Source: Tiliqua scincoides | Lineage: Eukaryota; Chordata; Lepidosauria; Squamata; Scincidae | Length of the DNA stretch: 64,000 nt | Direction: 5' to 3' | Assembly (NCBI RefSeq): GCF_035046505.1 | Contig: NC_089821.1 | Span: 6,558,501 to 6,622,500 of the forward strand | Part shown: piece by piece, positions 44,136-55,494 of the stretch | Layout of the letters: every line of letters starts with the position of its first letter | Numbering within the stretch: position 1 is the first letter of the stretch | Program-made: the position numbers and the translations under genes | Notes under the pieces: generated by a model | What the model was told of the DNA's origin: nothing | Seen by the model: the letters and a program-made list of their open reading frames with translations, nothing else | The model's database searches: none

Positions 44136-45439
44136 AAAACAAAACTAAAACATTAACATAAAAACAAATAAATTCTTGCTGAAAGCAAGGAGTTAGTTGT
44201 AAACTTGCTAAAGAAAAGGAATGAATGCTAAACTTTGGCCATTTCTCTAGAGCCAGTCAACAAATTGACAAGGAAAGGTCTTCTGATGTGGAGCTCGACA
44301 AATGCACAGCCAAATTGTATTCGCCGTGGCATTTGAGCAGGGACCGGTGGTAGCAAATTAACAGCAGGTGTAACAATTACCCGAAGCCCGCGGCTTACTC
44401 AGAGGCACGCACAGGCCTCCCAGGCTTGCACGGACTAACAGCTGCCTGCTGTGTGTTGCTTTCCGTCAGCTCACTACACTGCAGAGGAGTTTGGAGAAGC
44501 ACAACTTCCCTAAAAAAAAGAAAGAAAGAAAGCCACCCCAAGTTGCTTCATTGCCAGTAAATCAGTTTTACTTTCCGGCACTTCGTATCCTCCACAAGAA
44601 AGTTCTCTCGGAGTAACCGACTGCATGGAAATGGAACATAATGTCATGCCTGTAGATAACAAAACATCCTGCTTCCCACGTCCTGCTGCCCGCTGGGAGC
44701 CCCCATAGGCAGAGATGCCGCACTGTACATTAATCTTTCCAGCATTATGCAGGACATCTGTAACTCAATTCCCCTGCATGCTCAAAATCTAATATGTCCA
44801 ATATCGGAGAGATAAGAAACAAGGATGATATTGTTAATCAGTCACATATTTCTCACTGGGAGTCGGGTTCAGGAACATAACATTGCAGCGCGGAGGATAA
44901 AATAATAATAGGGGGTGAAGTCAGAAATGTATTAAGGACAATAAACGTAATTACTTGGGGGAAAAGAAACAAAGAGGAATGATTCCTGCCAGAGTCTCTC
45001 TGGAGTCCCAGAGTCTTTGACAGCAGTCACAAAAAGTCGTCAAAGGGATGATTCACTCTTGTCCATGCATCATTTGATAACACATTGTTTCTTGTCTCTT
45101 TCTCGGCAACACGGCCAAGCATACGCCCTGTCTTTGTTGAAAAGTATTCTGGTTGTGGTAGTTTGCACTGATATGAAAGTTCTGCCTCTGAACAGGTTTC
45201 ATGCCTCGGGCAAGCGAAGACCTACAAAGGGCCCTTCATGCTTCCCCTTTCATAAGCCATAATGGTACATTGAGTGCTACCACTACTTCTGATACTGAAG
45301 ATGTGGGGCCAGCCCAGCTAGGTGGGTAGCACCAGATGTAGGTCTGGGTCAGTTAGATGTGGGTCCTTAGCCAGTGCCTCACCTGGCCGACCTTGGACAT
45401 CACCCCTGAGTTGGAACATGTGTGAATGGACTGTGTTTG
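44136..45439. other. unique DNA, possible conserved noncoding island
   Basis: 44280-45000 is complex and repeat-free, with words such as caaattaacagcaggtgtaa and catggaaatggaacataatg. No splice-bounded open frame stands out. Nothing else recognised to 45439. Confidence 0.5.
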
Positions 45440-45840
45440 CACCTCTCAGGGCCAATCCTATTTCCCACCATCCTAGACCATGCATTGCTGCCAAGGGAGC
45501 ATGCGCTACAAGCTATGGGTGGGGTAGCATCACAGAACCTAGGAGAATAAGTAAAAAATCTTTTTCTACTTACCTCTCTGTAGGGTGTCTGGTGTGCAAT
45601 GTGTTTCCTCAGACCTATACTGGTTCTTTAGCTGTGTATGTCCAAGGAGATTCCTGGGGGTGGATCCAGACTTGGAAGTGGAGATAGGATCTTGATGTCC
45701 ACAATTGCGGCTGAGCTATTTCCCCTCCTGTCTCCTGCCTGGTCTACTTCCTGCCTCAATCTGCCCACAATCCTCCCGCAAACTGCCCCCAACAGCAACT
45801 TATTGGTGGTGAAGGGTGACAGAGGATGGTCAGCAGGCTG
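45440..45840. repeat. GC-rich repeat (family G)
   Basis: gtttcctcagacctatactg with gttctttagctgtgtatgtc is the family hairpin; gtggatccagacttgg and C-rich DNA follow. Confidence 0.5.
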
Positions 45841-45988
45841 TTGTTACCCTGCATGTGCCTGATCTCGTCTGATCTTGGAAGCTAAGCAGGGTCAGGCCTG
45901 GTTAGTACTTGGATGGGAGACCGCCTGGGAATACCGGGTGCTGTAGGCTTACACCATAGTCTTTCGAGACTGAAGGTTGCCAACCATA
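45841..45988 (+). mobile_element. 5S rRNA-derived SINE (single copy)
   Basis: Head ttaccctgcatgtgcctgat, full 5S-like body (gcagggtcaggcctggttag, gagaccgcctgggaatacc) and tail ending ggttgccaacc. Best preserved single copy on the plus strand. Confidence 0.94.
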
Positions 45989-46100
45989 CCATGTCGCTTC
46001 TACACAGCCTCCAGCCATTTGTCCCATCTTACAATGGCCCACCAGACAGTGAAGCAATTTTCTGGCCAACTGTCCAGGACTTTATGATGATGGATTTCAA

Positions 46101-46699
46101 AATCTGGAAATGAAAAAAGTTGCAAAAGAGAGCGACTAAGATGATTACTGGGCTGGGGCACCTTCCTTATGAGGAAAGGCTACGGCTTTTGGGCCTCTTC
46201 AGCCTAGAAAAGAGACGCCTGAGAGGGGACATGATTGAGACATACAAAATTATGCAGGGGATGGACAGAGTGGATAGAGAGATGCTCTTTACACACTCAC
46301 ATAACACCAGAACCAGGGGACATCCACGAAAATTGAGTGTTGGGAGAGTTAGAACAGACAAAAGAAAATATATCTTTACTCAGCGTGTGGTTGGTCTGTG
46401 GAACTCCTTGCCGCAGGATGTGGTGATGGCGTCTGGCCTGGGCGCCTTTAAAAGGGCATTGGACAAGTTTCTGGAGGAAAAATCCATTTCGGGTTACAAG
46501 ACATGATGTGTATGTGCAACCTCCTGATTTTAGAAATGGGCTATGTCAGAATGCTAGGTGCAAGGGAGGGCACCAGAATGAGGTCTCTTGTTACCTGGTG
46601 TGCTCCCTGGGGCATTTGGTGGGCCATTGTGAGATACAGGAAGCTGGACTAGATGGGCCTATGGCCTGATCCAGTGGGGCTGTTCTTATGTTCTTATAG
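46101..46699 (+). mobile_element. CR1 LINE 3' part with 128-residue ORF
   Basis: Encodes LGHLPYEERLRLLGLFSLEK, DMIETYKIMQGMDRVDREML, RGHPRKLSVGRVRTDKRKYI and FLEEKSISGYKT, an open C-terminus of CR1 ORF2 ending near 46506, followed by the 3' untranslated region and gttcttat end. 5' truncated; the endonuclease and RT domains are absent. Confidence 0.94.
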
Positions 46700-47554
46700 G
46701 ATTGGGCTGCTAGTGATTGACAGTTGCATGAATGAATGGAGCCCATTGAAAAGAATTGTATGTGAGATAACGTAAAGAAACATAGGTCTCTTTGGCTTTG
46801 GCTCTTTGGCTCTTTGATCTCTCACAGCCAATCCACAGTTGCAATTAATCATGTTGCATTTATGATGAACTCTACTTTAGGGGTCTTCGATCTGTGATGC
46901 TGCATTCACACATGCAAGTCACTATTTGATGTGGCAACTGTTGAGTGATGTGGGCATATCTGTGAACCCACCATGAGTCAGAGATGAAAGATCCATTTAT
47001 GAGGTCATATTGGATGTGGGAAAAAGGTCAGAAGGGAAAATGCAGGGAAAATGGTCAGAAGCTGTTGGTAAATAAAGAAACGCACATAGCGTTGGAAGTG
47101 ACCTTTAAGATATGGGGCTGGTGAAGAATTCTGGATTTGCCAATTGCAAGTGTAAGGCCACTGGACTGTCACATTTTGTCCTCTCATGTGTACTTAAGCC
47201 TAAGGGTTCCACAAGTGGTTGTCTTCATCATTGGAATGTGATGAGTTGGTTGGGTGTTGAGAGTGGAGCAACGCTTCTTAATTCTCTGCCCTGACTGGTA
47301 TTGAGACCTCATCCAATTGGGTGAATGGGCAACCAAATGGCAAATGCGCTTCAAGGTAAACAAAAAATCCCAGCCCCACATATACAGTGACGGGGGCTGA
47401 GCTGTTTGTGACTAGCTAGGGAAGATTTTGTGGGGTTTTGGTGGACAGCTCAATGAAAACATTAGCCCAGCAGGTGCCAGCTGTGAATAAGATTCATTTC
47501 ATGCTAGAGGTCATTAGGAAAGGGATCAAGAATAATTATAATGGGAATTGTAGA
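46700..47554. other. unique DNA, no gene recognised
   Basis: A local triple of 'ggctttggctctttggctct' type repeats lies at 46790-46820. Otherwise nothing recognised. Confidence 0.45.
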
Positions 47555-47840
47555 ATTAGGGCCCAATGCTAAAGGTGGCGTTTCCACCAAGTGGCTACCA
47601 CTGCATCCTGCGGCACTGAGGCAGACACCGGAGGTCTCCTTGGGGGAAGAAGATTTTTGTCCCTTTCACCAAAGGAAAGACCCAAGCTCTGCAATGGCAC
47701 TTCTCAAGTCTGCACTGGCTATTTTGTCACCCCCTCCCGCCCGATCCACCCCCACCTTCCCCCATCCTCCCCCCATCCAAAACGCTTCCTCCCGCCCAAA
47801 ACCTACCACCACCCAAAGCTCTTCCGGGTGGCGTGCAGTG
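47555..47840. repeat. GC-rich repeat (family G)
   Basis: agggcccaatgctaaaggtg at the left and C-rich body (cacccccaccttcccccatc). The right side is cut by CR1. Confidence 0.45.
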
Positions 47841-47868
47841 GATGTTGGGCTCAGTACCAACTAATGAT

Positions 47869-48518
47869 TATTGGAGTATTGTGTCCAGTTCTGGTCGCCG
47901 CATCTCAAAAAAGACATAGTGGAAATGGAAAAGGTGCAAAAGAGAGCGACTAAGATGATTATGGGGCTGGGGCACCTTCCTTAAGAGGAAAGGCTATGGC
48001 GTTTGGGCCTCTTCAGCCTAGAAAAGAGACGCCTGAGGGGGGACATGATTGAGACATACAAAATTATGCAGGGGATGGACAGAGTGGATAGGGAGATGCT
48101 CTTTACACTCTCACATAATACCAGAACCAGGGGACATCCACTAAAATTGAGTGTTGGGCGGGTTAGGACAGACAAAAGAAAATATTTCTTTACTCAGCGC
48201 GTGGTCGGTCTGTGGAACTCCTTGCCACAGGATGTGGTGCTGGCGTCTAGCCTAGACGCCTTTAAAAGGGGATTGGACGAGTTTCTGGAGGAAAAATCCA
48301 TTATGGGGTACAAGCCATGATGTGTATGAGCAACCTCCTGATTTTAGGAATGGGTTAAGTCAGAATGCCAGATGTAGGGGAGGACACCAGGATGAGGTCT
48401 CTTGTTATCTGGTGTGCTCCCTGGGGCATTTGGTGGGCCGCTGTGAGATACAGGAAGCTGAACTAGATGGGCCTATGGCCTGATCCAGTGGGGCTGTTCT
48501 TATGTTCTTATGTTCTTA
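47869..48518 (+). mobile_element. CR1 LINE 3' part with about 105-residue ORF
   Basis: Starts ttattggagtattgtgtcca, encodes MGLFSLEKRRLRGDMIETYK through VVGLWNSLPQDVVLASSL and FLEEKSIMGYKP to a stop near 48320, then the 3' untranslated region and three gttcttat-type units. The best-preserved CR1 in the window together with 46101-46699. Confidence 0.94.
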
Positions 48519-48654
48519 ATGATGGGCCTGCACCAGTGCTGACTAGGCGGGAGGTGTCATGGGCATGCCTTACAGCACATTTGCCATACCCCAGCAGTAC
48601 TCTTGTACTGCTGGCGCAGCAGAGCTCAGGATTGGGCTCTTAGACACAAATGTA

Positions 48655-48823
48655 TGCAAATATTATTTTGCCCCTATACAAATCTACAGTGCAGACACTT
48701 GTGGAATACAGTGTACAGTTCTGGTTGCTGCCCTCAAGAAGCTATTAAAGAGCTAGAAACAAATGAAAACAAGGGACACAAAACTGATCAGAGGGCTGGA
48801 GCACCTTCCTTAAGAGGGAATGG
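48655..48823 (+). mobile_element. older CR1/L3-like fragment
   Basis: acttgtggaatacagtgtac, agttctggttgctgccctca and gagcaccttccttaagaggg follow CR1 order but are strongly diverged. It ends where a 5S SINE begins. Confidence 0.7.
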
Positions 48824-48962
48824 TTGGCAACCTTCAGTCTTGAAAGACTATGGTATAAGCCTACAGCACTTGGTATTCCCAGGCGGTCTCCCATCCAAGT
48901 ACTAACCAGACCTGACCCTGCTTAGCTTCTGAGATCAGATGAGATCAGGCATGTGCAGGGTA
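48824..48962 (-). mobile_element. 5S rRNA-derived SINE (single copy)
   Basis: Complement of the tail at the left (ggttggcaaccttcagtctt) and of the head at the right (ggcatgtgcagggtaa). Inserted in an old CR1 fragment; aatg flanks both ends. Confidence 0.93.
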
Positions 48963-49394
48963 AATGATGAAGGCTTTGAAATATGTGAGTGTGTGAAAAA
49001 GTGCCTTTCTTTGATGTTATCCCAGGGATCCAGCAATGGCTTTGGAAGACGGGGAGAGTTACTTGCCCGGTGGTTTCCCTTGCCACCCTGTGGTGGAACC
49101 TTTGGAAAAATCTCAGGCTAGCAACATTTATTTAGTGTCATCTTGTTGCTCCTGAGTCTTTCAGATAATGATGCAGCAATCATTGGCCTTCTGCCGGAAA
49201 GCAGCGTGTCCTAGATTGAAACTAATTGCTGGAAAAGTGCATGTTTGGACATGCTTACAGGAAGCATCTGTTATAAAGCACTGCTGGTGCCGAAGGCGGC
49301 CATCAAATACAACACGCGTGCAAGAAAAATGCTGTATGATATACATTCTAGAATTTGGATTGAAGGTGCATTAATTCACGGCTCAGTCCTCACC
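48963..49394. other. unique DNA, no gene recognised
   Basis: Nothing recognised; 49130-49380 is complex sequence. Confidence 0.45.
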
Positions 49395-49835
49395 AGCGCT
49401 GGTGTAATGGGGCCACTCAGTCATGCTGTATGCAGCATTGAGAAGGAGTAGACTGGAAGGCTCCTCAGGGTTAGGGGAGATTTGTCCCCTTACCCCATGT
49501 AGAGCTCCAGCCTGTTCAATGGGGCTACTTGGATCTGCACCTGCCAAATGGCTGGTGCAAATCCAAGGAGCCCCATGTCAAGCTTCCAGGCCCAGGAGGG
49601 GGAATAGGATTTGGCATGAGACAATCCTACCCCCTCCTGGACCCAATCTGCCCTGCTTTCACCTTCCTCCCACCCCGTTACACCCCACTTCACTCTCCCC
49701 CAGCCTTTGTGCTGCAGGGGGGTGCTTACTTGGTCTATCTGGCATGCAGTCTGGAACCAGCACTGGCCAGTATGATGCAGGCTTTCCTGTTGGGACTGCT
49801 TACTCTTCAGGTGTCACAATGAGCTTTAGGCTGGC
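49395..49835. repeat. GC-rich repeat (family G)
   Basis: tacccaatgtagagctcc-like words, a C-rich body (caatcctaccccctcctgga) and module order like 15478-15890. Open frames through it reflect composition. Confidence 0.45.
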
Positions 49836-50204
49836 ACACTGGTTGCTGCAATGGCATAAACAACAAATAGAATTGTGCTGTCAGTCTCTTACAAAACAAG
49901 CGGTTGTGATACTAGAATCAAACGGTACGAAGAAAAACCTGCTGCAATATTTCAAAGAGCAGAAAAAAAATCTCAGGTTTCTGAAACTGCAAATAAGAAA
50001 GGAAAAAAAAAACCTTTATTCTCTCTTTTTAAAAAAATAAACATTTGAATTGGTTAAAAGCTAATATAAGGTTTCAAAGAATGTAACTCAAATGGAAGCA
50101 ACAACAAAATAAAGGGGGAAGCATTATGTAGAAATAGTATCAGGAGAAGAAAACACCGTTCTCATCAATGGTGTTAGAAAGCAAAATAAAAAAGTGTAAT
50201 TAAG
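49836..50204. other. unique AT-rich DNA, no gene recognised
   Basis: A-rich stretches near 49965-50040. Nothing else seen. Confidence 0.45.
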
Positions 50205-51110
50205 GGCCCAGTTTTAATTAAATCTCTCCCTACCGATGTAGCCATGCCAATGGAGTTCATCTGTATTCTATGGGGGAGCAATTGCAGAGGATTCCTTGGA
50301 GTAAGCAAACTTTTGTTCCCTTTTCCCCGAGCAAACCTCCGCTTTTGAGGTTTTCAAACAGGGTTGTCGCAATGCCCCAGCCTGAGAGCCTCAGCCTCTG
50401 GCCCCTTAAGAGGAGGGAAGGGGGAAGCTAGAGACCCGATCCCCAGGATTGCACCACTGCAGTGGACGGGGGGGGGTTACTTACAGGGGACGCAGTGGGC
50501 TCCGGGAGGTTTGGGGAGCTCTGCGGAGCTTTCTGTAGAGCCTCCCAAGTCTTAGAATACTAAAAATAAGTGATTGGAAACCACTTCCAATTTGCGATCA
50601 TGAAACTGGAAATGGTTTCTGATAGCTAATTTTTAATATTCTAAGACTTGGTGAACCCTACAGAGAGCTCCACGGGGCTCCTCGCACCTTCTGGAGCTCG
50701 CTGCATTGCCCTGTAATTAACCCCCACTTGGCCTCTCACGATGGCTCGATCCTGGGGATCATGTCACTGCCTTTGGCCCTCTCCTGCCAAGACTTACCTC
50801 GGGAGTTTCACTCCCAAGAAGTTTGAGAACTCCTGCGCCACTGATTCAATGGGTCTCCTCAGATCTGTGTCAGCTTTCTGACTGGCACAAGTCTGAGGAG
50901 AGTAAGAGAGAAGGAAGGGGACAAGGAAGGGGGTTAGGATCTGGTACGTACTGGTACATCTGAGATCTGCCTGCTCCCTCTCACTTTCCATCTTCTGCCC
51001 TCCCCCACCCAGAAACCCCCTCAATCCTCCCCCACTCAGCCCACCCTAGCCACTTTCCCAACCTGCTGCCAGCTTACCTTTGCTGCCGGAGGTAGGTAGC
51101 AGCAATAACA
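50205..51110. repeat. GC-rich repeat complex (families G and P)
   Basis: Begins gggcccagttttaattaaat and includes gggtctcctcagatctgtgt with agctttctgactggcacaag, the family hairpin. Between 50500 and 50700 an inverted pair (ttctaagacttggtg / cctcccaagtcttagaata) encloses aaccacttccaatttgcgat / ctggaaatggtttctgata. Confidence 0.5.
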
Positions 51111-51489
51111 GACCACCAACACCACAAGCATTTGCTGCATTGGACCCAAATATAAAAAGTCTGCCAAACAAGGAATGGTTTCCAAACCTTGTGCTATTGA
51201 AAGGAAGCAGGAAATTTTCCCACCTCCCTCATCTCTGCAGTAACCTCTCCTGCTCCCTGCAAAGTCTTTGTGAGGATCAGATGAATTTCAACAACGGGGT
51301 ATGAAATGGCCTAGGGGCTTGCAAAGGTGGAGGAATGGAGGAAATTGGGCAGGGATCTTCTTCATTTTAAAAGGGTATGTTATGTGTGAAAACAGTGGTT
51401 GCCAACCTTTAGGAGCCTGCAGACCACTAAGGCAAACATTGGAATTGTCATGGGCCACATGCAACTCCCTCCATCCCCACCATGCAAAA

Positions 51490-51735
51490 AATGGTGTGCT
51501 CCCTGGGGCATTTGGTGGGCCGCTGTGAGATACAGGAAGCTGGACCAGATGGGCCTATGGCCTGATCCAGTGGGGCTGTTCTTATGTTCTTAACTACAAT
51601 TCCCAGGAAGCCTTGCAGGTCTCTTGTTATCTGGCGTGCTCCCTGGGGCATTTGGTGGGCCGCTGTGAGATACAGGAAGCTGGACTAGATGGGCCTATGG
51701 CCTGATCCAGTGGGGCTGTTCTTATGTTCTTATGT
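51490..51735 (+). mobile_element. CR1 3' ends in tandem with a 140-bp chimeric unit
   Basis: A CR1 3' end stops at ttcttatgttctta, is followed by actacaattcccaggaagcc ttgcag, and then the same CR1 3' end repeats. The ttcttatg word recurs at 51579 and 51719, exactly 140 bases apart. The same unit occurs at 53221-53516. Confidence 0.9.
51593..51617 (+). promoter_or_regulatory. ZNF143/THAP11-like motif
   Basis: actacaattcccaggaagcc followed by ttgcag resembles the known ACTACAnnTCCCAG...GC(C/A)TTGCG binding module. Function here is inferred only. Confidence 0.45.
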
Positions 51736-52254
51736 AATACAATTCAATTTGGTAGCCCATGGGGGAGCACTCAGCAAGTCGCTGGAAACGCCAGCTGCAG
51801 TGGGTCCATTCTCCGCTCTCTCAGGCGGTCAGTGGGGAAGCATCTTGCCCAGTGAGCACTCCTTCAAAGACTACCAGAAATGGTGGAGAATGGACCTGTC
51901 CGCAGCTGGTACTTCAGCAAATGCTGGACCACCAGAGAGGGCGAACAACAGACTATCTATAACCACAGCTGACACTTCAGTATTCTGTGGAGGAGCACTC
52001 ACTTGGCAAGACACTGAAAGTGATCAAAGGTGATCATCTTTTTTTCATCTTAGGGTCTCACGGACCACCTGTGGTCCCCAGACCACATGTTGGGAACCAC
52101 TGTGCTAAAGGCACCAATGCTATCCTTCACCACCAGCATTAATGAAGACACAGCCATTCCAATGGAGCAGGCACTGCATTGAAATGTTTTTTTGGTGGGG
52201 GGGGGGGAAGGAGACAATCAGGAGATCTGCCAGTGGTACGACCAAATTTATTAC

Positions 52255-52600
52255 AATATTTATATACCACCTTTGTCAATAGACTCAAGGCAGTTTTACA
52301 TAGGCAGGCTGAACCTCAATCCATTTTCCAGTGAGGTTTTTACAAGTATTGTTCCATGACAAAAAAATCTCCAAGAACCCTCTATTTCTCCAGGTGTTCC
52401 CTTTAATAATGCAGTCATCACCCTGGCTGCCAGCATCTTGCTCTTTCCAAGCTCTTGCAGGCAGTTGCACCAGGCTTCAACCCAGTATCTCAAAAATGTT
52501 GTCCATTCTTACCAGTTGACTACTCCACAGTCTGCTCTTCCACCAGTGGTTCTCAGTCTCCCATCCAAGGCAGCTGATCCTACTTAGCTTAGCCTTTTCC
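52255..52600 (-). mobile_element. tRNA-derived SINE, diverged
   Basis: Left side aatatttatataccaccttt and tcaaggcagttttacatagg match the SINE 3' end on the minus strand. The head is too diverged to show boxes. Confidence 0.6.
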
Positions 52601-52744
52601 AGGAAGGTGACAGCTCAACCTCCAGTCCACACCTCCTGCATAGGTCACCTGATGGCTTATGGGCAGAGGTGTGATTTTTTTTTTTTTTTTTTGGTGATAA
52701 AATAATAACACATAACTGCTTTCTGCACATCTTATCTTTGTTAA

Positions 52745-52762
52745 AACAAACAAACAAACCAG
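52745..52762 (+). repeat. short (CAAA)n run
   Basis: A few aaac/caaa units beside a T-run at 52675-52692. Confidence 0.7.
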
Positions 52763-52856
52763 AAAGAAACAAAAAAAATCTGCAAAAGAATGGGCTGGGC
52801 TGCCTGGTGCTTGACATGGAAGGCTGGATGCAAGGCTTCAGATCCGGCAGAGATGG

Positions 52857-53233
52857 GACATCCACTAAAATTGAGTGTTGGGAGAGTTAGAACAGACAAA
52901 AGAAAATATTTCTTTACTCAGCGTGTGGTTGGTCTGTGGAACTCCTTGCCACAGGATGTGGTGATGGCGACTGGCCTGGATGCCTTTAAAAGGGGATTGG
53001 ACAAGTTTCTGGAGGAAAAATCCATTACGGGGTACAAGCCATGATGCGTATGCGCAACCTCCTGATTTTAGAAATGGGCTATGTAAGAAGGCCAGATGCA
53101 AGGGAGGGCACCAGGATGAGGTCTCTTGTTATCTGGTGTGCTCCCTGGGGCATTTGGTGGGCCGCTGTGAGATACAGGAAGCTGGACTAGATGGGCCTAT
53201 GGCCTAATCCAGCGGGGCTGTTCTTATGTTCTT
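52857..53233 (+). mobile_element. CR1 LINE 3' fragment
   Basis: 5' truncated at gggacatccactaaaattga. Encodes LSVGRVRTDKRKYFFTQRVV and FKRGLDKFLEEKSITGYKP, then the 3' untranslated region. It leads directly into the 140-bp tandem units. Confidence 0.93.
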
Positions 53234-53516
53234 AACTACAATTCCCAGGAAGCCTTGCAGGTCTCTTGTTATCTGGTGTGCTCCCTGGGGCATTTGGTGG
53301 GCCGCTGTGAGATACAGGAAGCTGGACTAGATGGGCCTATGGCCTGATCCAGTGGGGCTATTCTTATGTTCTTAACTACAATTCCCAGGAAGCCTTGCAG
53401 GTCCCTTGTTATCTGGTGTGCTCCTTGGGGCATTTGGTGGGCCGCTGTGACATACAGGAAGCTGGATTAGATGGGCCTATGGCCTGATCCAGTGGGGCTG
53501 TTCTTATGTTCTTATG
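53221..53516 (+). repeat. 140-bp chimeric CR1 tandem repeat, two more copies
   Basis: ttcttatgttctta recurs at 53221, 53361 and 53501, 140 bases apart. Each unit is a ZNF143-like motif (53235, 53375) plus about 117 bases of CR1 3' end. Only a few substitutions separate the copies. Confidence 0.95.
53235..53260 (+). promoter_or_regulatory. ZNF143/THAP11-like motif
   Basis: Same words as at 51593; third occurrence at 53375-53400. Confidence 0.45.
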
Positions 53517-53745
53517 AGCTCCAACAGTCCTGCCCCACTCCCTCCCCCTTCCTCCTGCCCTGGAATGCCTTCCTCCCCTCCCTGCCTTACCATTCCACCA
53601 CTGGCCCCAGATCAGCACAGACTCACGCCAAGACTTCTCTGGTGCTGGGCCGGTGCTGACTGCCACAAGTGCACTTTACGGCATGTTTGCAGCAGTGTGC
53701 ACCAGCAGTAGGCTGGTGCATGTTGCATAGGATTGGGCCCCAAAT
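53517..53745. repeat. GC-rich repeat (family G)
   Basis: C-rich body (cctgccccactccctccccc) ending tgcataggattgggcccc. Confidence 0.5.
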
Positions 53746-53999
53746 CTGCAAAAGAACTTTTTAAAACGGGCTAGACTGGAGAGGGGATGCATAGGCAATG
53801 ACTGTGGATGCATCTGCTTTCATTATACCATCTATATCACCTACCTAGTACACTTTTCAGGCAATTATAATCTATAATTATAATTGATAAAAATGCACCC
53901 TTGGAATAAAAACATAGAGCATTACTTTCTGCACTTTTCTTCCTTGAGAAAAAACCAAAATCCAAAAAAACCTGGAAAATTTTTTTTAAGAACACCTCT
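53746..53999. other. unique AT-rich DNA
   Basis: Nothing recognised; a short inverted repeat attataatctataattataat lies near 53865. Confidence 0.4.
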
Positions 54000-54563
54000 G
54001 CTTTCCACATGCGCTGCCTCTGATGCATCCTCGGCATCACCTGGCAGGACAAAGTTCCAAACAACACAGTCCTGGAACGAGCTGGAATCTCTAGCATGTA
54101 TGCACTGCTGAAACAGAGACGCCTGCGTTGGCTCGGTCATGTCGTGAGAATGGATGATGGCCGGATCCCAAAGGATCTCCTCTATGGAGAACTTGTGCAA
54201 GGAAAGCGCCCTACAGGTAGACCACAGCTGCGTTACAAGGACATCTGCAAGAGGGATCTGAAGGCCTTAGGAGTGGACCTCAACAGGTGGGAAACCCTGG
54301 CCTCTGAGCGGCCCGCTTGGAGGCAGGCTGTGCAGCATGGCCTTTCCCAGTTTGAAGAGACACTTGGCCAACAGTCTGAGGCAAAGAGGCAAAGAAGGAA
54401 GGCCCATAGCCAGGGAGACAGACCAGGGACAGACTGCACTTGCTCCCAGTGTGGAAGGGATTGTCACTCCCGAATTGCCCTCTTCAGCCACACTAGACGC
54501 TGTTCCAGAACCACTATTCAGAGCGCGATACCATAGTCTCTCGAGACTGAAGGTTGCCAACAT
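54000..54563 (+). mobile_element. APE-type LINE, 5'-truncated copy with 146-residue ORF
   Basis: Encodes MYALLKQRRLRWLGHVVRMD, GRIPKDLLYGELVQGKRPT and the zinc finger CSQCGRDCHSRIALFSH, then ends ctcgagactgaaggttgcca. Upstream codons for the conserved HMRCL...DAS region are in another frame. In the finger G is replaced by A (SRIALF). No RT domain. The most intact zinc-finger segment besides 29280. Confidence 0.92.
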
Positions 54564-55494
54564 CTCGAACCTATGCCACATAAACAGCTCGCATAAATTC
54601 ATGGAGAAAAAAGGGCTGGAACATGTTTAAAATCAGGGGATAGGCTCCGGGTGCAGGTTATGCCACCCAGATCTATCCCCTCCTCCCCACACCTGATATA
54701 AAGCTATAACTATAAGGCTATAACTAAAGTAAGAAATTACACAGATCAACGTTAGGGAAAAAAGCACCTCATTCTATTAACGAATTAAATTTTCCAGCCA
54801 AATTTCATAAAAGTTGGCATCCAAGTAAAATGCTAAAGGGACATAAACAGACAAGTGGACCTTATTGAACACCTGCACACTTTCACCTGATGTGGGTGAA
54901 CGGCGATCCCCACATCGCTTGCACATTCTGTAGCATGAGGTGATCAGCCAACGCTGTGGTCTTAACTCACTTTTTGCTTGATTTTTTGAAACCACAAATT
55001 AACGACATTCTTTTGATTGGTAAGAATGTTTTCCACTGCTATGCAAATGGATAGCTCTGCGCAAAACCTTGTTTTATATGCAAAGCATTTTATTGCGCCG
55101 ATATTTTGGTTTAGAACATGCGCATTCACATAAAACTTATATTCTTTTATTTGTTGGTCTTACTTATCTTTTGTACTGCTATATCATTTTTTTTCCCTCT
55201 TCATGTTAATAAAACTTTCTTTTAAATGCCTTATCCGTTGACTGCAAACTTTTTCCAAACTTTACAAACAAAACCAATAGACATTACATATGTATGAAAT
55301 AGTACACAGCCATTCATTTTTGTTTCTTTAAAGGAATATACATATGATTATATTGAAACCCCGGGGATATGTTTTCATGCTATAGTTCATTTTCTTGGAG
55401 TGCTTTCTGTTTGCCGTTTCATTCTAGCAAGAAATGTAGATTCAAATTGGAAATCATGTGTTACTAAATGTGCCATTAGGCATGTTTGCAAGTC
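54564..55494. other. unique AT-rich DNA, no gene recognised
   Basis: About 930 bases without named repeats. Possible conserved noncoding DNA; no coding evidence. Confidence 0.5.

Larger units (their letters stand above)
51393..52102. mobile_element. hAT-H element with a CR1 insertion
   Basis: Left end cagtggttgccaaccttta and right end atgttgggaaccactg are inverted. Flanks tgtgaaaa and tgctaaag match at 5 of 8, weak support. The CR1-derived tandem units at 51490-51735 lie inside. Confidence 0.7.

Noticed and set aside
49423-50040. 205-codon open frame
   Set aside because: Crosses a GC-rich family G repeat into A-rich DNA; no domain, and composition changes abruptly midway.
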